Part shown: positions 56,440 through 64,000 of the stretch, piece by piece
Layout of the letters: each line of letters starts with the position of its first letter
Position numbering within the stretch: the stretch's first letter is position 1
Source of the DNA: Cervus elaphus
Lineage: Eukaryota; Chordata; Mammalia; Artiodactyla; Cervidae
DNA length: 64,000 nucleotides
Reading direction: 5' to 3'
Assembly: GCF_910594005.1 (NCBI RefSeq)
Contig: NC_057823.1
Location: forward strand, 99,062,015 to 99,126,014
Translations under genes and position numbers: made by a program
Notes under the pieces: generated by a model
Told to the model about the DNA's origin: nothing
Seen by the model: the letters and a program-made list of their open reading frames with translations, nothing else
Databases searched by the model: none

Positions 56440-57330
56440 TGGGTCCCTGGCGCAGTTGTGGTTCCCTTGCTGAGAAGCAGCAACATCTAAGATTGCTGTC
56501 ACCACCTGGTAGAGAGAGAGTGGTGAGCTGTCCCCTGAGAACCCACGTCCAAGATGGTCAAACTTCTTCTAATTAGTATCAATCAATCAATCATCAATCA
56601 ATCATTTCTTCAGTGGGGGGACTGTCAAGCCAGGCAAGCGGGATGTGATGCCTCAAGAAGGCAAAGGTGACCTCAGCTGTCACGACAGCCCTTGGGCAGC
56701 TGGTACCCTTCGGGAACATGCTGAGACACTGTCGCCAGGAATAGTGTAAGCAGAAGTATTTCCTGGAAGCTGTGGATGCACACAATTAAGTGGCAGGAAG
56801 CAGACTCAGCCCGAGAACAATGCACAAACCTGGAGCTAGTGATTTATTTAGGCTAAAACATAGGACATAATGCCAGTGGTAGACAGATCACAGGGTACAC
56901 CTCCTCAGCCATGGCAGATGCTGGCACAGGGACCTCTCACTCAGTCAGTAAACCCCAATGCTGCAAGACAGGAGTCCCCTGGCTCTGTTCATTTTATTAA
57001 AGGACACCATATAAGGTCCCACTTTGTAATCTGTATTTCTTAGAATAATTCTCTCCTGTCTAGCTTACTTAATGAGTAGTCAAGCATTTGCCAAGAACTT
57101 GTGAGCACAATATTCAGTGCAAGGATATTCACGTGGTTTCAAGGTATACCACACAGATCATTTATCAGTCACAAAGGGGAAAACTCCGATAACACTCAGC
57201 AGGCAACAGTGATCCCATTTTACATCGTCTCACAAACAAGGAGACAAATAGGCAAACTGACTTTAGATTTGCAGGGATGTGGAGCTATGGAAAATTCCTA
57301 TCATCATCTAGTTGGTATTCTCAAAAAAGT
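56440..57330. other. GC-moderate unassigned segment, possibly LTR-derived
   Basis: Distinct from its AT-rich flanks, with TGAGAACCCACGTCCAAGAT, a (CAAT)n-type tract at 56577-56603 and TTGTGGATGCACACAATTA-type sequence near 56770. The style recalls an old retroviral LTR, but no consensus could be matched, so this is left open. Confidence 0.3.
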
Positions 57331-57447
57331 TAAAATAGAATTTAAACATGAGGAGAGAGGAGGATAGATGATTGATTTCCAGAATCTTATGGCCACTGTT
57401 TTGTATTGACAATGGGAAGTCATTAAGGGTTTTAATCAGGATAATAA

Positions 57448-57649
57448 GTGAAGTGAAAGTGAAGGCTTCCAGTCGTGTCTGACTCTGCAACCCCATGGAC
57501 TGTGGCCCACCAGTCTCCTCTGTCCATGGGGTTCTCCAGGCAAGAATACTGGAGTGGGTTGCCATTTCCTTCTCCAGGGGTTCTTCCTGACCCAGGGATC
57601 GAACCGGGGTCTCCCGCATTGCAGGCAGATGCTTTACCATTTAAACACA
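57448..57649 (-). mobile_element. Bov-tA SINE, minus orientation
   Basis: GTGAAAGTGAAGGCTTCCAG, TCGTGTCTGACTCTGCAACC through GGGATCGAACCGGGGTCTCC and GCAGATGCTTTACCATTTAA. Head end diverged; middle near consensus. Confidence 0.96.
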
Positions 57650-58180
57650 AGAGAACAATCAAATACAGATTGTTAAACATTCTACCACACAACTGTCCTA
57701 AACAATCAAAGAGATCTAGATTGTGGGCTAGCTTAGGATGCAATTGGCCTAAACCTTTCAAAAATATCCATGCCATGAAAGAAATAAGAGCGGGAGAACT
57801 CCTATAGATTAAAGAGGAATAAAAAGGCATGACAATCAGGTAAACTGCATCCTCTTGTTTACCTGAATGAAAAGTTAAAGAAACTATACAGAGAGCTGGG
57901 GGATGATCAGATACACTTGACTATGGAAATTAGAAAATGTTCTTGGACACTTTTAAATGTAGAGGGTGTGAAATCAGGTGATACTAAGAAAGACCCTGCA
58001 GTGAAGGAATACCACTGCAGGAGTTGGTAGTCACACTCTGACCACAGACACGTTAGGGGAAACATTTACTTAGAATGGGAAGCAAAATTTTTAAAATGAC
58101 AAATGAAAACATGAAACATATCACTGCCTGAAATGAAATTACCTTGAAATGATTGTGTAGGAAAGTTGTGAAGTGTATTC
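57650..58180. other. Non-coding, nothing recognised
   Basis: AT-rich unique-looking DNA leading into the GC-rich patch. Confidence 0.4.
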
Positions 58181-58500
58181 TAAGGAGGAGCCGCTGTGAG
58201 GTCAGGGGGCGGGGGACGGTAGGATCAGTAAGAGAAGGAAAGTCTGAAAGGTTCTGCGTTCACAACAGGGACCCCAGCAACCGCGACGTGGAGCTCTGGC
58301 GCTGGACTTACCCTCCCAGGCGAGGGCCTGGGAGACGGGTACCCAACTGGCCAGATGGTTTGGGATGTGGGCTGCCCTCAGAAGCGGGCATGATCTTGGG
58401 GAGGGCAGCTCCCTTCAGGCAGGGCAGTTCCTGGAAAGGAACTATGAGCTGACGGCAACCACTGCTCCCAGGAGCTGGAAAAGGAGGGCGCCTCTTCCAA
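58181..58500. other. GC-rich, CpG-retaining patch
   Basis: I count about 13 CpG dinucleotides in ~320 bp (for example AACCGCGACGTGG at 58279-58291), against near absence in neighbouring kilobases. Two overlapping plus-strand frames (58153-58452 and 58365-58664) cross it, one Arg/Gly-rich. No repeat family was recognised. It could be a small weak CpG island, part of a retroviral LTR or a satellite fragment. Confidence 0.4.
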
Positions 58501-58734
58501 AAGAGGCATCTGAGACTTGTGCCTTACAACCCAAAACAGCACAAAATGGGGGGGAGATCAACACACCTTCATTAATTAACTCACACCTTTATGAGACAAT
58601 GTTTTCCTTTACTTTTTTGGATGCACAGGTTTTGAATATCTGTTTATTTGCCAACAGTTTATAATATTATTTTCCTTAGAGACAAGAGATGGATAATTTA
58701 GTTTTTTTATCTTTAGAAGGGTTGACATATAGAT

Positions 58735-58800
58735 TCACTATATATATGTGTTCATACATTTATATATATATATATTTATATACATATGTATATTTTTTAA
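58735..58800 (+). repeat. (TA)n-rich tract
   Basis: Interrupted TATATA runs at 58739-58747 and 58762-58774, followed by ACATATGTATAT. Confidence 0.8.
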
Positions 58801-58897
58801 TTTAAAAAGTATTCTAAACTTTGGAGAAATCTCTATTAAGTTCCTTTCATATAAGAACTCTAAAATTTTAGGTATCTCAAGGTGTCTTGGGTAGTGA

Positions 58898-59122
58898 TTA
58901 AGATTAAATGTGGTTTGTCATGATGAAGCTTATTCTTCAATTAGTATTCAGACATCACCGGTAGAGAAGGTTATGAATTTTACATTGGGCTCTGCCCTTT
59001 CAGGACACAAAGGAATTGGCACAGTGGTTGTAGATTCTGGAAGTCATTCTGACACTGGGATGAGCAGTCACTTAACTATAAACGGAAATGACTGCAAACC
59101 AGAGATATATACATCTCACTAA
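58898..59122 (+). other. Unexplained open frame, ~70 codons
   Basis: Open from 58898 to the stop at 59120-59122. The translation is unusually balanced for AT-rich DNA (segments QTSPVEKVMNF, GHKGIGTVVVDSGSHSDTG, HLTINGNDCKPEIY). In this frame the only in-frame methionines lie at internal positions. Not matched to any protein or repeat I know; it could be a fossil coding segment or chance. Confidence 0.3.
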
Positions 59123-60100
59123 ACCCAAATTAAATAGATTGTAACTGCATCTCCATAACGTCTGCAGTCCGTCAGAGGCAGCTGACGCGGGCGCTGGTGC
59201 ACGCTAGGGTTCCTATCTGAAGCTTCAGTAGCTCCCATCCCTGGGCTCATGACCTCCTGACGATTCTGTTAACTTCCTTGTTCACCTACCCCATGGTGCT
59301 TCCTGCCGCTCTTCACACACAGTCAGTCTACACAGCGAGCAGACTCATGCGATACAACAGAATCCTGGGTTACAAACAGTGGTAGCAAGCGAAATTATAC
59401 AGGGATGTAAAACGTCTCAGGTCAGTTGACTGGAGCTAAAGCATCACTCCGTTTCACCCAGGTGTCCCCAGGTATCCCCATGGTCATTTCCCCAGCTCTT
59501 CCCCCAAACCCTAGTTTCTGTCCTGCGCCTTTTGAGTTAGGTCACGATGCAGAACCGTTACTGCTTCTTTGGATTCAGTTGCTATCTGGGGAAACACGGC
59601 GTTTTCTGCCAGGGCTCTTTGTTCCTTCTTAAGTGCCTGTGCCTTTCACGACAAAATTGTTTTCTCAGGGTGACCGAGACTCTCACTCCACAGCATCTCT
59701 GGGCCCTTCTCAGAGTTCTCAGGACCGGCTGTTGTACCTTTTGGGAACACCACATCTCCCGTTCACCTCCCTTGAGTGTTATCTGCATACACAAATAATC
59801 TTTCTCTTTAATCGGTTTTTCTAAAAGTTCCAAACCATTTTAGAACTCAGACCTCTAATGCCCATTAAGTATAACTAAAATAAAACCTATTAAAAAAAAA
59901 TCCATCACCAGAATTCCAAGGGTGAATCTAGAAGTTACTGCAAGTAAAGATGTCTAACCGTGAGATAAATCCCTTTTAGAATTATGCTTAGAGTCAGATG
60001 GCTGTAAGAAATTTAATAAACATCTCCAAGTTTTAACAGAAGAGAATTTTAAAAAAAGTGATTATATCTTATTCAAGACCTATCAAATTTGAATTCTGTA
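59123..60100. other. Non-coding, mixed composition
   Basis: Includes a GC-richer portion (59160-59800) with several overlapping short frames on both strands and no recognisable repeat. Confidence 0.35.
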
Positions 60101-60379
60101 TCAGCCACTCAGAATAATGCCTCTTTGAGGGTAATATTTACGAGGGTGCAGGTGTTCCACACGCTTCCTTCGGTTGCTACAGCGAGATCTTACATGACAG
60201 CTTTTTAAACCTTTCTTCCTTTTTGAGTCAATGAATGTGGTAAGTGCAAAATTATTAATGTGCAAGATTATTAATTGACTCATTCCTTCTTCCTCTTCCA
60301 TTCTTTTAGTTTCTTGATTTTTTTTTTTTTTACCCAATTCAATTTCACATCCATTGCACATCCCTCGCACATCCCTCAA
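60101..60379 (-). other. Unexplained basic open frame (minus strand)
   Basis: 92-codon frame with a Lys/Glu-rich stretch from the poly(T) complement and a basic, Cys-containing second half (KSCHVRSRCSNRRKRVEHLH). No family recognised; likely chance in low-complexity DNA. Confidence 0.2.
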
Positions 60380-61131
60380 ATGTAAGCATCAGAGAACTGG
60401 ATGTAGGCTGTTTTCAATGAAGGGCCTTTAGGTCTGAAATTTCTTACCTGCTATGACATTGTGAGTTTCCATTTTGCCCCTCTTTCTTAAGGGTACACAC
60501 AATAACAATAGATTCCATTTGGCCACCAGGGACAGAAAACAACTGAAAGAGGACAGATTTTTAAACCCTATTTAATGCTGCTTTAATTAAAACTATGATT
60601 TTTCTGAGTTATTTTAATTTTAATACTCTTAACATGAGGCAACTTGTGGGGAAAAATGAAAATTTAGGATAAAAATATACATTATCTGGTCTTGTGATTT
60701 TGAATTCTCCCATTGCCCGTCAGCATCACTCACAAAAGATGTTCCTCTAGTTAAAAAAAAGTTCTTCCTATGATGAGGATGGGGACTACTTTAGCAAATC
60801 TAATACTATGTTCACAAGACCAAGAATATGAGAATTGTAGTTACTGCAATGATAAGCCCTATGGCAAGTTTAAAAGTCCTTCAAAAATAGCATAATTATT
60901 AAGTTGTAGACTTAACAATCAATTAAAAATGAACTGAGTCAATTAACTGCTTTCTCTTCTCATCTCTTATCTTACCCTAAATCCCCATATGGCGCCAATT
61001 AAAATCCCAAGGACAAGCCAAAGAGGCAGGGAAACTGCTGAGTTACCCCGTGTTCGCCTGGAAGAGGGCACGGGAGAGAAAAAAGGAAGCTGTCACTTTC
61101 TCTCTTCTCCTCCATGCCCCTCACTGATTAG
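60380..61131. other. Non-coding, nothing recognised
   Basis: AT-rich to 60970, then a GC-richer approach to the exon-like segment. Confidence 0.35.
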
Positions 61132-61239
61132 GATTCCACAAAGACAAGAACGTTGAGTGGACCCCAGTGTTTAACTGGCCTGTCGCCTTCTCGGAATTCA
61201 GTCTCTTTAGAGTCTCTCTGAAGTCACTTGGCTTTAGAG
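61132..61239 (+). other. Exon-like segment (candidate only)
   Basis: A long pyrimidine tract (CTTTCTCTCTTCTCCTCC near 61095-61112) and ATTAG precede it, and AGAG|GTAAAGTAAG, a good donor, follows. Within it, one frame starting at 61134 is open for all 35 codons (FHKDKNVEWTPVFNWPVAF...), while the other two frames contain stops. Size and splice signals fit a mammalian internal exon. No homology is known to me and there is no adjacent exon in view. Confidence 0.3.
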
Positions 61240-61426
61240 GTAAAGTAAGAAATGCTTCCTTTTGAGGACATAGCAGCTAGAGGGTAAACTTGCCTTGAGG
61301 CTCCTGGGTAGGAGATTTTGGTTTCAAAAGCAGGACACCTGTTGTCTGTCTTCCTCAACAAGTTTAACACTGGTCATTTCTCCTTAGGACCAGAGTTTAC
61401 CTGTGTTTGGCCAAGAGCGAAGAGAG

Positions 61427-61648
61427 AGTGTTAGTGGTTCAGTCGTGTCTGACTCTTTGTGACCCCATGTACTGTAGCCCGCCAGGCTCCTCTGTCCATG
61501 GGATTCTCCAGGCAAGAATCCTGGAGTGGGTTGCCATTCCCTTATGCCAGGGGAGCTTCCTGACCCAGGGATCGAACACAGGTCTCCCGCTTTGCAGGCA
61601 GATTCTTTACCGTTTGAGCCAGGTAAATTTGTAACAACTGGGCTTCCC
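61427..61648 (-). mobile_element. Bov-tA SINE, minus orientation
   Basis: GTTAGTGGTTCAGTCGTGTC to CAGGCAGATTCTTTACCGTT. Its tRNA-like terminus is interrupted by about 20 bp (AGGTAAATTTGTAACAACTG) before a final GGCTTCCCC. Confidence 0.95.
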
Positions 61649-61914
61649 CTAGCATAATTCCTCTCTCTCCATCCAAATGCCCTAATTAGTAGTTGTTCAC
61701 TGATTTCCCTTGTGTCAATGCGCCCACGATGGCTGATTTTAAGCTCTAACACACGATGCTACTGAACCCAGTTTTGGAAAGATGTAGGCACACTCAGTGC
61801 TCCTCTGCCAGTATGTGTCAGCTCCAGCACATCATGTGTTTTGGCCCTTGAGGAGAAAGAAGCATGAAGCCCCTTAGGTGTTCCAATAACCTAACCCTGT
61901 GAAGCCAAGTGAGT
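61649..61914. other. Non-coding spacer between two SINEs
   Basis: Nothing recognised. Confidence 0.35.
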
Positions 61915-61927
61915 CTCTTATTATATG

Positions 61928-62143
61928 CGTGTGTGCATGCTAAGTCACTTCAGTCATGTCCGACTCTGTGCGACCCTATGGACTGTAGCTCATAAAGCTT
62001 CTCTGTCCATGGGATTTTCCAGGCAAGAATACTGGAGTGGGTTGCCATGCCCTTCTCCAGGGGATCTTCCCGGCCCAGGGATCCAACCCAGGTCTCCTGC
62101 ATGGCAGGCAGATTCTTTAACATCTAAGCGACCAGGAAAGCCC
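61928..62143 (-). mobile_element. Bov-tA SINE, minus orientation
   Basis: GTGTGCATGCTAAGTCACTT to GCGACCAGGAAAGCCC, full length. CTCTTA at 61915-61920 and 62144-62149 may be part of a target-site duplication. Confidence 0.96.
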
Positions 62144-62149
62144 CTCTTA

Positions 62150-63287
62150 CTACACAGATGTCTTATTAGAAATTGACATCCCTGCAAACCAAAAGAAAAT
62201 TCACCTTCTGATTAGTAACAGAACCAGAAGTTTCAGTAAAGAAGTTCATAAAAACTGTTCACTTGGCTGTCCTTTTAAGTTCTCCTTGCGGTTCTATAGA
62301 AAGAATGGATAGTTAAAATGGAAATCATATTTGGTATGATTGAAAGGAAGATCTGCTGAGAAGCAAGAAGATATGTTCTGAAAGTAGGTATTTCTTTTCT
62401 TTTTTCTTCACAACTTCTTTAAATGTTTCACATTAAATACCTTAGTTAATTATGGTTGTCATGCTTGAAAATTTATGTCAGAGACCTTAGCCCTGGAAGA
62501 CGTTTTAGATGAAGAGGCAATGCTGAAGAAAACTTAGAAAACTCTGCCACAGTTACAGTTGTACAACTATTCTGTTTAAATCTTCATCATTTGAGCTGCT
62601 GAATTTAACAGAGGTGTTAAATGATTTTCCCCAAATCACACAATCACTAAAAGGTTAGGTCTAAAACGCAGGTACGTGAACTTTCAGTCTAGGTTGCCTG
62701 CACTACTCTTCAAACCCTTTTTTAAATATCGGAATGAAATTTTAATATTAATATTCTGTTTATTTGAGTAAATGCTCTTAAACTAAAGGTCTCTCATTTA
62801 TTCTGTGTCTCAATTCACTATTGGGATTTTGAGCTTGTTTTTGCCACCTCTAGTGTGCCATTTTCTTTTTAGACACCTTACCTTACTTAATTTTGGATTG
62901 GGATATAATAATCCTAGATGATCATAAGGCACATCAAGGAAAATGGCAGACATAATTTGTTTCAATTAAGAAGAAAATTAAAATCACCAATTTTTTTTTG
63001 CTTACTAAAACTAGTAGACATCAGTCATGAATATATGGTCAATTCCTTTCTTTCCAGATTTTAATCAAATTGCCTTCATGTTTAGCAATTCACACTGATT
63101 ATTAAGGTGGCCAAAATCAACAGATTAGCTGTATTGGGTTTACCTTTATCTTGAACATATTATATGGATAGATAATTGCAAATTAAAAATTACTCAATAG
63201 CTTCTAATAATGTCTGTGGAACGATTATAGTTATTTCCCTGGCAACTAATTTTAGGGTTCCTGTTTCACAATTCTTTAGATCAATTT
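62150..63287. other. Non-coding, mostly unrecognised
   Basis: AT-rich. It contains one degraded MIR (listed) and otherwise no element. Confidence 0.4.
62600..62715 (-). mobile_element. MIR-like fragment, minus orientation
   Basis: CCCCAAATCACACAATCACT, AAAAGGTTAGGTCTAAAACG and GTCTAGGTTGCCTGCACTAC follow the reverse complement of MIR (CCAAGGTCACACAGCTAGTA ... AACCCAGG). Confidence 0.5.
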
Positions 63288-63299
63288 ATGACAGGAAAA

Positions 63300-63548
63300 C
63301 AGAGAAGGTAATGGCACCCCACTCCAATACTCTTGCCTGGAAAATCCCGTGGACGGAGGAGACTGGTGGGCTACAGTCGGTGGGGTTGCCAAGGGTCGGA
63401 TCTGACTGAGCGACTTCACTTTCACTTTTCACTTTTATGCATTGGAGAAAGAAATGGCAACCCACTCCAGTGTTCTTGCCTGGAGAATCCCAGGGATGGG
63501 GTCGCACAGAGTCGAACACAGCTGAAGTGACTTAGCAGTAGCAGTAGC
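63300..63548 (+). mobile_element. Bov-A2 SINE with 12-bp target-site duplication
   Basis: First monomer from AATGGCACCCCACTCCAATA, linker TTCACTTTTCACTTTTATGC, second monomer with a ~30-bp deletion (AGGGATGGGGTCGCACAGAG), tail of AGCAGTAGCAGTAGC. Exact repeats ATGACAGGAAAA at 63288-63299 and 63549-63560 bracket it. Confidence 0.97.
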
Positions 63549-63560
63549 ATGACAGGAAAA

Positions 63561-64000
63561 AGTATAAAAAATTCTAGATGATTTTGTTCATAAAGTAATG
63601 TTTAAATTTTGCAAAGTAAAATTTACTAATTAGGTCATGATATCACATGATACAATATTTGATCCCCCAAAATATATTTAGGTATTTTCGCAAAATTTGT
63701 TTCTCTTTTTCCCTCCGTCTCACTCTCTTATAAAAGAGAATTTGAAGGATACTGAAATCTTTCATGTAATTCTCTTTTATGTTATTAAATAATAAATATC
63801 TGAACAATTATTAAAGATATAAGAAGCTATTATAGATCCTCTTCTACTTCCCATTTCTTTTTTTAGTTGCTAAAACAGTCCTCCACAGACATTAGTTTTA
63901 TGATAAATGTAACTAATGCATCACCCACTCTGAATTGCTACCATCAAAATGCAGCTGAAGTGAATCCTTTTTTTTTTCTTGCTTGAGAGTTGGGCATCAT
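63561..64000. other. Non-coding, AT-rich window end
   Basis: No repeat or coding signal recognised. Confidence 0.4.

Noticed and set aside
58910..59122. DSGSHSDTG read as a retroviral protease active site
   Set aside because: A lone DTG without the usual hydrophobic flanks, flap or adjacent gag/pol sequence is not enough evidence.
59547..59833. Overlapping frames on both strands in a GC-richer stretch
   Set aside because: Frames are short, mutually exclusive and lack motifs; nothing separates them from chance.

Overview
The window is vertebrate nuclear DNA from a ruminant, most likely a bovid such as cattle, bison, buffalo, sheep or goat. This rests on repeat content: eleven BovB (RTE-type) LINE insertions, about nineteen Bov-tA/Bov-A2 SINEs (tRNA-Glu-derived heads with BovB-like 3' parts) and three older cetartiodactyl CHR-type SINEs. 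They sit in AT-rich DNA that also holds MIR, L2, L1, MLT1-like and Tigger-like fossils. There are no operons, ribosome binding sites or CRISPR arrays. The species cannot be fixed from sequence alone.

Layout. Positions 1-~890 look like the 3' end of a plus-strand protein-coding gene: intron, a strong splice acceptor, a 74-bp terminal coding exon (327-400) ending in TAA, then a 3' UTR with AATAAA signals at 470, 835 and 864. I could not name the gene. The remaining ~63 kb reads as intergenic (or large-intron) DNA dominated by transposons. 4.7-18 kb holds scattered SINEs and a long ancient repeat cut by a BovB. 19.9-23.8 kb is a BovB cluster with one 5'-inverted copy and an L2 split by a BovB. 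29.1-31.7 kb holds a three-layer nest (Bov-A2 in L1 in an LTR-like repeat). 33.6-39.3 kb holds the two longest BovB copies, in opposite orientation, the second ending in microsatellites. A hairpin and a perfect 76-bp AT palindrome follow at 39.4-39.8 kb. At 41.9-42.9 kb and 54.1-55.3 kb lie two copies of one ancient LTR-like repeat, each interrupted by later elements. 50.4-52.4 kb holds two adjacent minus-strand BovB copies. 58.2-61.3 kb is less repeat-rich, with a CpG-retaining GC-rich patch, a few unexplained short open frames and one exon-like segment.

No BovB copy looks able to encode an intact protein: all are 5'-truncated and carry stops or frameshifts, and two of the three copies with a readable RT YADD box plus flanks (33.6 kb and 50.8 kb) have lost catalytic residues. 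I did not find a convincing new biological system. The most distinctive items are the terminal exon, the 76-bp palindrome beside microsatellites, the inverted BovB, the paired hairpins inside a BovB, and the unassigned GC-rich and exon-like segments near the right end. Family assignments of old repeats come from remembered consensus sequences, not from a search.
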